DNA of 10,049 bases from an uncultured Faecalibacterium sp. (GCA_900765705.1 CAAFSR010000062.1:1-10049); one strand, 5' to 3'; shown: positions 1 to 8,017, counted from the stretch's first letter. The notes: generated by a model from the letters alone, not told the origin. Numbers and translations are program-made.

Positions 1-1435
1 ATGTTTACGAAACGCACCATTCGCCCGGAGCGCACCGTCACCAGCGTGGATACCCCCAGCGAAGCGTTGGCGGTGTCCATTGGGGAACACGGCAAGGTGG
101 ATTTGCCCTATATGGCGGAGCTGCTGGGCACTCCCGGCGAGTACGGACGCATCACCGCAGAGCTTTCTGGTGTGATCTTCAAAGACCCTGCCGCCGACCC
201 CACCGACCCGGAAGCGGGCTGGCAGATGGCAGACGAGTACCTGTCGGGCGATGTTCGGGCAAAGCTGCGGATGGCGCAGTTTGCGGCAGAGACCAACCCG
301 GAATTTGCTGTTAATGTCACCGCATTGGAAAAGGCGCAGCCCAAAGAACTGGAAGCCTCCGAAATTGATGTGCGTTTAGGTGCAACATGGCTCGACCCAG
401 ACATTATCCAGAAGTTTATGACCGAGACGTTCCAGATTCCCTACTATCTGCGCCATGCAGTCAAAGTGCGGTACTCGCCGTATACCGCCGAGTGGCGTGT
501 GGAGGGCAAGACGGCCACCGGCAGAGGGGATATTATCTCCTCCGAAACCTACGGCACCAGCCGTGCCAATGCCTACAAGATTCTGGAGGAGACCCTGAAC
601 CTGAAAGATGTCCGCATCTACGACACCATCGAGGATGCCGAGGGCAAGCCGAAACGTGTGCTGAACAAGCGGGAGACCATGCTGGCGCAGCAAAAACAGC
701 AGGTCATCAAGGATGCTTTCGCCAACTGGGTCTGGCAGGACCCTCAGCGGCGCATTGCGCTGGTGAAACAGTACAACGAGTTGTTCAATTCTACCCGCCC
801 CCGTGAATACAATGGCTCCCACATCAAATTCGTGGGCATGAACCCGGAGATCACCCTCCGGGAACACCAGCGCAACGCCATTGCCCATGTGCTTTATGGC
901 GGTAATACGTTGCTTGCACACGAAGTTGGTGCGGGCAAGACCTACGAAATGGCTGCATCCGCCATGGAAGCAAAACGGCTGGGGCTGTGCCAGAAAAGCC
1001 TTTTCGTAGTGCCCAACCATTTGACAGAGCAGTGGGCTTCGGAGTTTCTGAACCTCTACCCTAATGCCAAGCTGCTGGTGGCACGGCGCAAGGATTTTGA
1101 AACTGCCAATCGCAAAAAATTCTGCGCCCGCATCGCCACCGGCGACTACGATGCGGTCATCATCGGGCATAGCCAGTTTGAGCGCATTCCGCTGTCCTTT
1201 GAGCGGCAGGAACGTATCATTCAGGAGCAAATTTATGAAACGCTTGCCGCCATCAATGAGCTGAAAGTCCACGCAGGCGAGAATTTCAGTATCAAGCAGA
1301 TGGAAAAGACCCGGAAAACGCTGGAAACCAAGCTGGAAAAACTGCGCTCCGATGAGCGCAAGGACGATGTAATTACCTTTGAGCAACTAGGCGTTGACAG
1401 GCTCTTTGTGGACGAGAGCCATTTTTACAAGAACC
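1..1435 (+). CDS. SNF2/DEAH-like helicase of a mobile element, exon 1 (5' partial, interrupted by group II intron)
   Basis: This is the upstream exon of a large superfamily 2 ATPase. The ATP-binding motif I is visible as AHEVGAGKT (K313, T314, counting from position 1). Motif II is VDESH (D471, E472), a DESH variant of DEAH, and a Q-motif-like LREHQRNAI lies before motif I. A charged, probably coiled-coil stretch spans about residues 400-460. Coding is intact through N478 plus the first base of the next codon, then runs into intron sequence and stops at 1453-1455 if unspliced. The ATG at position 1 lies at the window edge with no upstream sequence to test it. Relatives in Tn1549/CTn-type elements are usually much longer and carry methylase-like N-terminal regions, so I think this is an internal Met and the gene is 5' truncated by the window. 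Joined to 4281-6223 it gives 1125 visible residues. The likely role is DNA remodelling during element maintenance or transfer; the exact substrate is unknown. Confidence 0.85.
1422..1435 (+). other. Intron-binding sites IBS2/IBS1 in the 5' exon
   Basis: The seven exon bases just before the intron, AAGAACC (1429-1435), can pair with GGTTTTT at 1838-1844 in domain I (seven pairs, one G-U). The T-run 1422-1426 just upstream could pair with AAAAA at 1821-1825 as a weaker IBS2-EBS2 contact. Order and spacing fit a group II target site, but both motifs are short, and the alternative GGTTC near 1897 could also pair with GAACC. Confidence 0.5.
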
Positions 1436-2102
1436 GTGCGAAACGTTGTGCATAAGCCCTTGTTGACAGCAAGGACGAAAAGCACCATGTGATTGCACTT
1501 AGCAATAAGAAAATATCACAGAGAACTTTAATCTCAAAGTCAGAGGTGAAATTCCTCTGCCGTACAGAACCAATGTCAAGGAACAAAGTTCCAGAGAATA
1601 GGTCAAAATTCAAGACAGTACGAGAGCTAATACTCCACTGTGCGTTGCCACCTGTAAGTGTGCATTGTACAGAGCGTGGTGAAGGCGTAACCTGAAAACC
1701 TAAACCTCTGCAAAGAGGCATGGACAATAATGGTGCGGGCTTCCGAAACCTATGGCTATCCGTCAGGGAAAGCTATGCAGCATCGTAAGAGCGAACGACA
1801 TCCGAAAGGGTGACCCTTGGAAAAAGTGTGTGTGGCTGGTTTTTCTGCACACGCCCTGTGGGATGAAATCCCCATCAGGAATCATGCAGCAACTGTGGTT
1901 CAAAGCATGGTTAGATTTTCCCGGTGTAAGGTAGCGGCCTAAGGGTTTCAGAACAAGGATAGAGATTAAGGAACGTTTGAGAGCCTGTTGTTGGAGCGTT
2001 ACAGTGCAGTGAAAGCAACAGGAAGTCAGCCGTATCATAGTAGTCTGGGCTGGGTAATGCCAGTCAAACGGAATTGAAATATTCCATGGCGAAGGATACG
2101 AG
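1436..2102 (+). ncRNA. Group II intron ribozyme, domains I-III
   Basis: These roughly 670 bases before the domain IV stem contain no convincing gene; small open frames here are fortuitous. They begin with GTGCGAAACG and contain many short self-complementary stretches expected of domain I, for example the helix pairing cctctgc with gcaaagagg near 1705-1722. A domain III-like stem pairs CCTGTTG near 1985 with CAACAGG near 2017-2023. Domain I should hold the exon-binding sequences; the best candidates lie near 1821-1844. I did not fold the whole region, so helix borders inside it are unassigned. Confidence 0.75.
1821..1844 (+). other. Candidate exon-binding sites EBS2 (1821-1825) and EBS1 (1838-1844)
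   Basis: AAAAA followed 12 nt later by GGTTTTT complements the two halves of the 5' exon end in the expected EBS2-then-EBS1 order. The two stretches can also pair with each other locally, which weakens the assignment. A full domain I fold would show whether GGTTTTT sits in a terminal loop, as EBS1 requires. Confidence 0.4.
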
Positions 2103-2126
2103 TCAAATCGATTTGTAAATTTCACA
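2103..2126 (+). other. Domain IV closing helices, 5' strands
   Basis: Two consecutive 12-nt strands flank the ORF in domain IV. Positions 2103-2114 (TCAAATCGATTT) are perfectly complementary to 4132-4143, and 2115-2126 (GTAAATTTCACA) are perfectly complementary to 4067-4078. The outer helix ends four bases before domain V, as expected for the IV/V junction. This places the reverse transcriptase ORF in the domain IV loop; the last bases of its reading frame lie in the 3' strand of the inner helix. Confidence 0.85.
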
Positions 2127-2154
2127 AAACGAAAATCCTATAACTCCCTGAAAG

Positions 2155-4071
2155 ATGGGTGACGAACTGCGAGGTGAAAACCTTGTGCATTTGAACGTCA
2201 GATTTTCAACGGAAACGGAACTTAAAAAGATTCAGGACTTTCTCTATGAGAAGTCCGGTCAAGGAGTATCGTTCACCGGTCTGGTGGAAGCGATGGCAAA
2301 TGAAGTGACCATTGTAACCGCCGTCCACAATATCAAGTCCAACAAAGGCAGCAGAACTGCTGGCGTGGATAAGATGAAAATGGACAAATACCTTCAAATG
2401 CCCAAAGATGAGCTTATTTTATTGATTCAATCGAGTTTTCGCAACTACCGCCCCAAACCAGCCCGCCGTGAATATATCGAAAAGAGTAACGGCAAGAAAA
2501 GACCGCTGGGTATCCCCACTGTATTGGACAGGATCATACAGGAGTGCGTGCGTATCATTATCGAGCCGATCTGTGAAGCGAGATTTTATCCGCAAAGCTA
2601 TGGCTTTCGCCCCTATCGGGCACAGAAACATGCAATCCGGGGTATCATCAATGTCATAAATGCTGGATGTAAATCGCCCGACCAACCCGTGTGGGCTATT
2701 GAGGGTGACATCAAGGGATGCTTCGACAATATCAATCACCGCCTGCTGCTCCAAAAACTCTGGAGAATCGGTATCCATGACAAGCGTGTGCTGAAAATTA
2801 TCAGTCAGATGCTAAAAGCTGGATATATGGAAAATGACCTGTTTCATGCAACAGAGCTTGGTACACCGCAGGGAGGAATCCTCTCACCGCTTTTATCCAA
2901 TGTTTATCTCAACGATTTCGATTGGTATGTTGGTCGTATGTATATGGAGCCGCACAGACAGTGCAAGCATAAAGGCAACGACACAAGGCGTTTGAAATGG
3001 GCTGGTGTAACGCCAAAGTACAATTATCGCTACGCCGATGATTGGGTGATTCTGACGTCAACGGAGAAGGAAGCACTCCGCTTGAAACGTGTCTTGACAA
3101 AATATTTTCGGAACAGAATGAAACTTGAATTGTCGCAGGAAAAGACCTATGTAACAGACCTGCGGACAAACGGTATACACTTTCTTGGCTTTGTGGTAAA
3201 GGCCGAACGAAAACGGAAAACTCCTGACCCGGCAACATGGACGAAACATCTGGTTGGAAAGCCGCTGCCGGATATGGAACGGTTAGGAAAGAAGATTAAG
3301 AAACTGCTCGAAGAAGTGCACCGCATAGAACTTTGTCAAAAAGTCAATGTGCAGGCTGCGCAAATTCAGTACGTCAACTCTGTCATTATGGGCATGGCAC
3401 AGTACTTGCAGACATCCATCTGCTCTCGTGCCTACCATGCGATAGACCGCAGAGTAAACAACGCTGCACTGGCTGTATGGAAAAAGCTGTACCCCAAACG
3501 GTACAACTCCATGCAGGTGTCGCTGAAGGTGCTTTGCAATCTTCCTGACCGACACAAGGGCTACGACAGTAAGACATTTGCGGTATGGGTCGAAGGAAAA
3601 TGGTTTGGTATAACTTATGCGTTCATCACGCATAGTCACTATGAACCCAAGCCATTTGACCAGAAAATGACACCGTATACAGTGGAAGGGCGCAGACGGT
3701 ATGTGAACTATCGTGCTAAGCACAAGTCACTGCCATGTGACCGTCCATCCGTTAATTCCCCGAACGATATTGCAATGTCAGCATACGCAAAGGGAAGGAT
3801 GAATTTCGAGTATTATATGAACCGGGAGTATGCTTACAGCAGGGACAAAGGAAAATGTAAATGCTGTGGAAATGCCTTCTCACCCATGCTTCAAAAGCAT
3901 TGTCACCACGTTAAAAACAAGCTTCCACTTGATAGAATCAATAAAGTACCGAATCTGGTTTGGCTGTGTGAATCATGCCACCGCATGGTTCACAACAGTC
4001 CAATACCGCCTGAGCTTAATGCAAAGACGGTAGGCAAAATCATGAAATACCGCGAAAAACTTAAAATGTGA
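2155..4071 (+). CDS. ltrA: Group II intron-encoded reverse transcriptase/maturase with HNH endonuclease
   Basis: This protein promotes splicing of its host intron and inserts it at new sites by target-primed reverse transcription. From the ATG it is 638 aa. RT blocks in order: RT0-like VTIVTAVHNIKSNKGSRTAGVD, here only the part up to about residue 70; RT1 KKRPLGIPTVLDRIIQE; RT2 YGFRPYR; RT3 EGDIKGCFDNI with D185; RT4 GTPQGGILSPLLSN; RT5 YRYADD with Y293 and D295/D296; RT7 HFLGF. The maturase (X) region covers about 380-480. The C-terminus is an HNH nuclease with C568/C571, HCHH 582-585, C605/C608 and H609/H613. All catalytic residues are present. The ATG at 2155 has no clear ribosome binding site. 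GTG at 2185 is preceded by GAGGTG (2171-2176) and gives a 628-aa protein, so the start is uncertain. The symbol is used in the generic sense of a LtrA-type protein. Confidence 0.93.
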   Translation: MGDELRGENLVHLNVRFSTETELKKIQDFLYEKSGQGVSFTGLVEAMANEVTIVTAVHNIKSNKGSRTAGVDKMKMDKYLQMPKDELILLIQSSFRNYRPKPARREYIEKSNGKKRPLGIPTVLDRIIQECVRIIIEPICEARFYPQSYGFRPYRAQKHAIRGIINVINAGCKSPDQPVWAIEGDIKGCFDNINHRLLLQKLWRIGIHDKRVLKIISQMLKAGYMENDLFHATELGTPQGGILSPLLSNVYLNDFDWYVGRMYMEPHRQCKHKGNDTRRLKWAGVTPKYNYRYADDWVILTSTEKEALRLKRVLTKYFRNRMKLELSQEKTYVTDLRTNGIHFLGFVVKAERKRKTPDPATWTKHLVGKPLPDMERLGKKIKKLLEEVHRIELCQKVNVQAAQIQYVNSVIMGMAQYLQTSICSRAYHAIDRRVNNAALAVWKKLYPKRYNSMQVSLKVLCNLPDRHKGYDSKTFAVWVEGKWFGITYAFITHSHYEPKPFDQKMTPYTVEGRRRYVNYRAKHKSLPCDRPSVNSPNDIAMSAYAKGRMNFEYYMNREYAYSRDKGKCKCCGNAFSPMLQKHCHHVKNKLPLDRINKVPNLVWLCESCHRMVHNSPIPPELNAKTVGKIMKYREKLKM

Positions 4072-4081
4072 AATTTACAGC

Positions 4082-4109
4082 CACTTTATGTCCGTGAGGA
4101 CACAAAGTG
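4082..4109 (+). other. Domain IV hairpin with GUGA tetraloop, downstream of the ORF
   Basis: CACTTTATGTCC pairs with GGACACAAAGTG across a GTGA loop (a GNRA tetraloop), giving 11 pairs with one A-C mismatch. It lies between the ORF end and the outer domain IV strand. GNRA loops can make tertiary contacts, and hairpins near the ORF in domain IV can bind maturase; neither is shown here. Confidence 0.6.
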
Positions 4110-4147
4110 TTGAAATCTGAAGGAAGAAAGTAAATCGATTTGATGGT

Positions 4148-4181
4148 ACGCCGGGTGCGCTGAAAGGTGCACGCCCGGCGT
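4148..4181 (+). ncRNA. Group II intron domain V (catalytic hairpin)
   Basis: This is exactly 34 nt: an 8-bp lower stem (ACGCCGGG/CCCGGCGT), a 6-bp upper stem (TGCGCT/GGTGCA), a GAAA tetraloop at 4162-4165, and the obligatory 2-nt bulge CG at 4172-4173. The catalytic triad position reads CGC (4149-4151) instead of the commoner AGC; CGC is a known functional variant. The architecture matches the family consensus with no defect, so the ribozyme core should be active. Confidence 0.95.
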
Positions 4182-4227
4182 GAGGTGGGGGAAAACTTGG
4201 AGATCATTTCAAAAAGTTACCTATCAC
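4182..4227 (+). ncRNA. Group II intron domain VI with bulged branch-point A
   Basis: The basal stem GGTGGG (4184-4189) pairs with CCTATC (4220-4225), with two G-U pairs. The upper stem AACTT (4194-4198) pairs with AAGTT (4214-4218). A4219 is left unpaired between them on the 3' side, the position of the lariat branch point. A standard intron would end about 8 nt after this A, at AC 4226-4227, but the exon does not resume there. Confidence 0.8.
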
Positions 4228-4280
4228 AACAAAGCAGACTACTCTGCGGACTGCTTCGCAGCCTCAGAGGTGCTGCACAT
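4228..4280 (+). other. 53-nt 3' extension of the group II intron (domain VII-like)
   Basis: This lies between the canonical domain VI end and the resumption of helicase coding. It can form hairpin GCAGA-CTAC-TCTGC (4234-4247) and hairpin GCAGCCTC-AGA-GGTGCTGC (4258-4276, one mismatch and one G-U), ending in ACAT. Alternative pairings such as CTGCG with CGCAG also exist. If kept in the mRNA it would shift the frame and lead to TGA within the first bases of the exon (4286 region). Length, position and hairpin content match the 53/56-nt extensions I recall from B. cereus-group introns, where the second splicing step uses the distal site. Confidence 0.82.
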
Positions 4281-6223
4281 TCTTTTTGACCACAAAAATG
4301 CGGAATGTCGCTGGATTATCCACCAGCGAAGCCCAGAAATCCAGCGATATGTTCGGCAAGTGCCGCTATCTGGACGAGATCACCGGCGGGCGTGGTGTGG
4401 TGTTCGCTACCGGCACCCCGGTGAGCAACTCCATGACCGAGTTGTACACGGTCATGCGGTACCTCCAGTACAGCACCTTGCAGCAGAAAAAGCTGACCCA
4501 CTTCGACTGCTGGGCATCCACCTTTGGCGAAACCACCACCGCCATCGAACTCGCCCCGGAGGGTACGGGCTATCGGGCGAGAACGCGTTTTGCAAAGTTT
4601 TTCAATCTCCCGGAACTGATGTCGATGTTCAAAGAAGTTGCTGACATCAAGACCTCCGACCAACTTCATCTGCCTGTGCCGGATGCAAAGTTTGAAACTG
4701 TGGTGGCGAAACCGTCCGAGATTCAGAAAGAAATGGTGCAGGAACTGAGCAAACGTGCTGCAAAAATCCACTCCGGCGCAGTGGATGCGTCCGAGGACAA
4801 TATGCTGTGCGTCACCAACGATGGCCGAAAGATCGGTCTGGATGTCCGCCTGATGAACCCCATTCTGCCGGATGACCCCAACAGCAAACTGAACACTTGT
4901 GTTCGGAATGTGCTACAAATCTGGGAAGATGGCAAGGAGCAAAAGTTGACACAGCTTTTGTTCTGCGACCTTTCGACACCGAAAAATGATGGCAACTTCA
5001 ATGTCTATGAGGACATTCGCAAAAAGCTGATCGCTGCCGGTGTGCCGGAAAACGAGATTGAGTTTATCCACAACGCCGACACCGAAGCGAAAAAGGCAGC
5101 ATTGTTCTCCAAAGTACGCTCCGGCGATGTGCGCGTCCTGCTGGGCAGCACGGCAAAAATGGGCGCAGGAACCAATGTGCAGCAGCGTCTTGTGGCAGTG
5201 CATCATCTGGATGTCGGCTGGAAACCCAGTGATATGACCCAGCGCAATGGTCGCATTATCCGTCAGGGCAATATGAATAAGGAAGTCAAGGTGTTCAATT
5301 ACGTCACAGAGGGGACATTTGACTCGTACTTGTTTCAGACCCTTGAGAATAAACAGCGATTCATCAGCCAAATCATGACCTCAAAATCCCCAGTTCGCTC
5401 CTGCGATGATGTGGATGAACAGGCATTGTCCTATGCGGAAATTAAGGCATTGTGCGCAGGAAATCCGTTGATTAAAGAGAAGATGGATCTCGATGTGCAG
5501 GTCGCAAAGCTGAAAGTTCTGAAAGCCGATCATCAGAGCCAGAAGTTCCGTTTGGAGGATAAGCTGCTCACAAAATTCCCAGCTGACATTCAGGAAACGA
5601 ACGCCTATCTTGCCGGAGTGAAATTGGATGCAGAACTTGCTACCGCCCATCCGCAGGAGAAAGAGGGCTTCTGCGGCATTACCATCAAGGGTGTGACCTA
5701 CGATGAGAAAAAGACCGCTGGCGAACGGCTTCTCCTCGCTTGCTCCGAACTGCCTAACAGTGAGGAAAAAGTGATCGGCAGCTATCGCGGTTTTGAACTG
5801 TCCTTGCGTTTCGACACCTATCACAGCGAATATCAGGCTCTTTTGAAAGGTCAGCGGAAATATCCGGTAGCACTGGGCAAAGACCCACTTGGCTGCATCA
5901 TCCGTCTGGACAATTCTTTGAACAATTTCCCAGAACGCATTAGTTCCGTCGAAAACGAACTGGCCACGCTTAAACAGCAGCAGGCGGCGGCACAGATTGA
6001 AGTGGAAAAGCCGTTCCCGCAGGAAGAAGAGCTGGCTGAAAAGTCAGCTCGCCTTGCGGAGCTGAACGCACAGTTGGATATGGATGAAAAAAGCCACGAG
6101 CCGGAACAGGATGAGGAACCTCGCCGTTCCTCGGTGCTGGCGGCTCTGGAAGAAAAGTCTGATAAGGTAGAGCCCATCAAGCCGTTCAAAAGCTATCTGG
6201 ACAAGGATGGTGATGCTCGATGA
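4281..6223 (+). CDS. SNF2/DEAH-like helicase, exon 2 (C-terminal half)
   Basis: This continues the helicase after intron removal. The split codon c+tc gives Leu479, followed by FLTTKMRNVAGLS, the sequence normally found directly after the DExH motif in this family. Motif III-like FATGTPVSNSM (TGTP 522-525 in spliced numbering) follows. The second RecA-like domain contains IEFIHNADTEAKKAALF, then LLGSTAKMGAGTN (motif V), then MTQRNGRIIRQGN (motif VI; Q799, R803, R806). The C-terminal part (about residues 870-1125) is charged, with a probable coiled coil near KQQQAAAQIEVEK, and no further catalytic domain is evident. The exon has no start codon of its own; the TTG at 4286 that could serve has no convincing ribosome binding site and I reject it. 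Translation ends at the TGA 6221-6223, overlapping the mobC start. All ATPase motifs are present, so the spliced protein should be active; the unspliced product would lack the whole second domain. Confidence 0.87.
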
Positions 6224-6552
6224 ATGGCCTCCGCGACCAGCCGTTGCATTTCCGTGTCAGCAAGCAGGAACTGGAACGGATCTGGAGCAAGATGGAATCC
6301 AGCGGTATTTTGAGCATTGGCTCTTATCTGCGAAAAATGGCTCTGGACGGTTACTGCCTGCGTTTGGATTTGCCAGAGTTGCGGCGCATGGCCTATCTCC
6401 TGCAAATGTGCAGCAACAATCTCAACCAGTATACCAAAGCTGCCAACGAAAACGGTCAGGTCTATGCCGCCGATCTGGAGGACTTGCGCACCCGGCTGGA
6501 TGAGCTGATTGTTATTGGCAGAGAGATTCTTTCCCGGCTGGCTGACCTCTGA
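6220..6552 (+). CDS. mobC: MobC-family relaxosome accessory protein
   Basis: This 110-aa protein has the MobC pattern: a short N-terminal strand-like segment (PLHFRVSKQELERI), a helical middle (SIGSYLRKMALDGY) resembling a ribbon-helix-helix DNA-binding fold, and the family segment NNLNQYTKAAN near residues 66-76, followed by a helical C-terminus ending in ILSRLADL. MobC proteins bind near oriT and help the relaxase reach its nick site. The ATG overlaps the helicase stop as ATGA, so translation is probably coupled; AAGGA at 6203-6207 could add initiation. The relaxase gene lies 69 nt downstream, supporting the role. Confidence 0.88.
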   Translation: MNGLRDQPLHFRVSKQELERIWSKMESSGILSIGSYLRKMALDGYCLRLDLPELRRMAYLLQMCSNNLNQYTKAANENGQVYAADLEDLRTRLDELIVIGREILSRLADL

Positions 6553-6558
6553 TTTTCA

Positions 6559-6580
6559 CCCCACGGCTTTAGCTGTGGGG
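6559..6580 (+). repeat. Hairpin in the mobC-mobA gap
   Basis: CCCCACGGC and GCTGTGGGG form a 9-bp stem (one G-U) with loop TTTA. There is no T-run after it, so it is not a classical intrinsic terminator on this strand. It is followed by the AT-rich stretch ACATATTATATAAGG and then the mobA ribosome binding site. It could be an RNA stability or attenuation element between the two mob genes, a MobC or relaxase recognition hairpin, or a relic resembling IS200/IS605-type end hairpins. Confidence 0.6.
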
Positions 6581-6621
6581 CTACATATTATATAAGGATA
6601 AAACTGTGGGAGGTGGTGGGC

Positions 6622-8007
6622 ATGGCCGCAACACGCTTGATTGCGCTGCACAAAAATAAGGGAAAATCCGTGGCGACCTGTTTGAAAAGCCGCACAGACT
6701 ATGCACAAAACCCGGAGAAAACCAAACAGGGTGAACTTGTCAGCAGCTACGAGTGCAGCCCTCTGACGGTGGACGAAGAATTTATGCTGTCCAAGCGGCA
6801 GTATGAACTTGCCACTGGACGTAGGCAGAAAAGTGATGTGATCGCCTATCAAATTCGGCAGTCGTTCAAGCCCGGTGAGATCACCGCCGAAGAAGCCAAC
6901 AAGGTGGGCTATGAACTTGCCATGCGGTTTACCAAGGGCAAGTATGCGTTTATTATTGCCACCCACACAGACCGGGAACACATTCATAATCACATTATCT
7001 ACAACTCCACTGCGCTGGACAGCACCCGGAAGTTCCGGGACTTTTTATTGTCCGGGCTGGCCGTGCAGCGGTTGAGCGATTTGATCTGTCTGGAACATCA
7101 GCTGTCTGTTATTGAAATCAAGCCGTACCGAGAACGGCAGAAGCGCACTCTTTATCCTCCCAGAGAAAGCAATCGTGATAAGCTGTGTGCCGTAATCGAC
7201 AACATCTTGCTGAGCGAGAAACCTGCAAGTTTCGAGGGCTTTCTTCAAAAGCTGGAACAGCGGGGCTACGAAATCAAACGGGGAAAGTACACTTCGGTCA
7301 AAGGAACACGGCAGAAGCGCTTTATCCGTTTTCGGACACTGGGAGCAGGATACAGTGAAGATGAAATCAAGGCGGTCATTGCAGGAGATGCCGAACACTG
7401 CCCACATCAGAAGCAGCCGCCAAAAGAGAAACCGTTCAATCTTCTGGTGGATGTGCAGGCAAAGCTGGCCGAGGGCAAGAACATCGGCTATGCACGGTGG
7501 GCAAAAAAGTACAATCTGAAAGAAATGTCCAAGACACTGATTTTCTTGCAGGAGAAGAAAATCGGCAGCATCGAGGAAATGCAGGAGCGTGTGGACGCTG
7601 CCACTGCCCGCTATCACGAACTGGGCGATTCCATCAAGGCAGCAGAAACGCGCATGACCGAGATTGCCGTGCTGCGGACACACATCGTCAACTACACAAA
7701 AACACGCCCGGTGTACGATGCCTACCGCAAGGCCGGATACAGCAAGCGATTTCTGGAAAACCATCGCGCAGAGATCACACTGCACAAGGCAGCAAAAACG
7801 GCTTTCGATGAAGCTAAACTGAAAAAGCTTCCCAAGGTCAAAGAACTGGATGCAGAATATTCCAAGCTGCTGACGGAAAAGAAAGCCGCCTACCCGGACT
7901 ACCGCAAAGCAAAAGACGAGATGCAGGAGCTTCTTCGTGCGCAGCGCAATGTAGAACTGTTCTTCGCAGAAGAAAAGAACACCACCGAAAAAACGCAGTC
8001 CCGATAG
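6622..8007 (+). CDS. mobA: MobA/VirD2-family relaxase (MOBP-type)
   Basis: This relaxase nicks one strand at oriT and stays bound through a tyrosine to lead DNA transfer. From ATG 6622 it is 461 aa. The N-terminus MAATRLIALHKNKGKSVA leads to SRTDYAQNPEKT with the candidate catalytic Y27. Motif III reads HTDREHIHNH (H115, H120, H122, N123, H124), the metal-binding triad region. Further family blocks are QSFKPGEITAEEAN and STALDSTRKFRDFL. After about residue 260 the protein becomes lysine/glutamate rich with likely coiled coils and no recognised domain. I chose ATG 6622 because GGGAGG (6608-6613) lies 8 nt upstream; GTG codons at 6613 and 6616 overlap that site. Its partner mobC is directly upstream and a terminator closes the unit. 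Confidence 0.93.
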   Translation: MAATRLIALHKNKGKSVATCLKSRTDYAQNPEKTKQGELVSSYECSPLTVDEEFMLSKRQYELATGRRQKSDVIAYQIRQSFKPGEITAEEANKVGYELAMRFTKGKYAFIIATHTDREHIHNHIIYNSTALDSTRKFRDFLLSGLAVQRLSDLICLEHQLSVIEIKPYRERQKRTLYPPRESNRDKLCAVIDNILLSEKPASFEGFLQKLEQRGYEIKRGKYTSVKGTRQKRFIRFRTLGAGYSEDEIKAVIAGDAEHCPHQKQPPKEKPFNLLVDVQAKLAEGKNIGYARWAKKYNLKEMSKTLIFLQEKKIGSIEEMQERVDAATARYHELGDSIKAAETRMTEIAVLRTHIVNYTKTRPVYDAYRKAGYSKRFLENHRAEITLHKAAKTAFDEAKLKKLPKVKELDAEYSKLLTEKKAAYPDYRKAKDEMQELLRAQRNVELFFAEEKNTTEKTQSR

Positions 8008-8017
8008 ACGATGACAA

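Larger units (their letters stand above)
1436..4280 (+). mobile_element. Group II intron with an ORF in domain IV and a 53-nt 3' extension
   Basis: The element starts with GTGCG, the group II 5' consensus, directly after exon base 1435, and ends in AT (consensus AY) at 4280. It carries a reverse transcriptase/maturase/HNH ORF in the same orientation as the host gene. Domain IV closes with two 12-bp helices, domain V is a perfect 34-mer, and domain VI has a bulged A at 4219. Removing 1436-4280 (2845 nt, not a multiple of 3) restores the helicase frame within one codon and recovers the conserved YKN-LFL junction. Ending at the canonical site after 4227 would not. The intron appears full length and likely mobile. 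It should retrohome into this site in related helicase genes by base pairing of EBS to IBS. Confidence 0.93.

Noticed and set aside
376..1386. Long 336-codon open frame on the minus strand
   Set aside because: It lies wholly opposite the helicase exon with conserved ATPase motifs on the plus strand; its predicted protein has no recognisable motif. Shadow frame in GC-rich coding DNA.
1489..1934. Small open frames in the 5' part of the intron
   Set aside because: They lie in ribozyme domains I-III, lack ribosome binding sites and show no protein-like conservation pattern.
4286..4300. Separate gene starting at TTG 4286 encoding the helicase C-terminal half
   Set aside because: No ribosome binding site, and codons before it continue the conserved helicase sequence when joined to the exon ending at 1435. 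It is exon 2, not an independent gene.
4180..4644. 154-codon plus-strand frame overlapping the intron 3' end
   Set aside because: It begins in intron domain V/VI and continues in the wrong frame through helicase exon 2.
7045..7785. 246-codon minus-strand open frame opposite mobA
   Set aside because: Cys/Leu-rich product without motifs, antisense to a well-supported relaxase gene.
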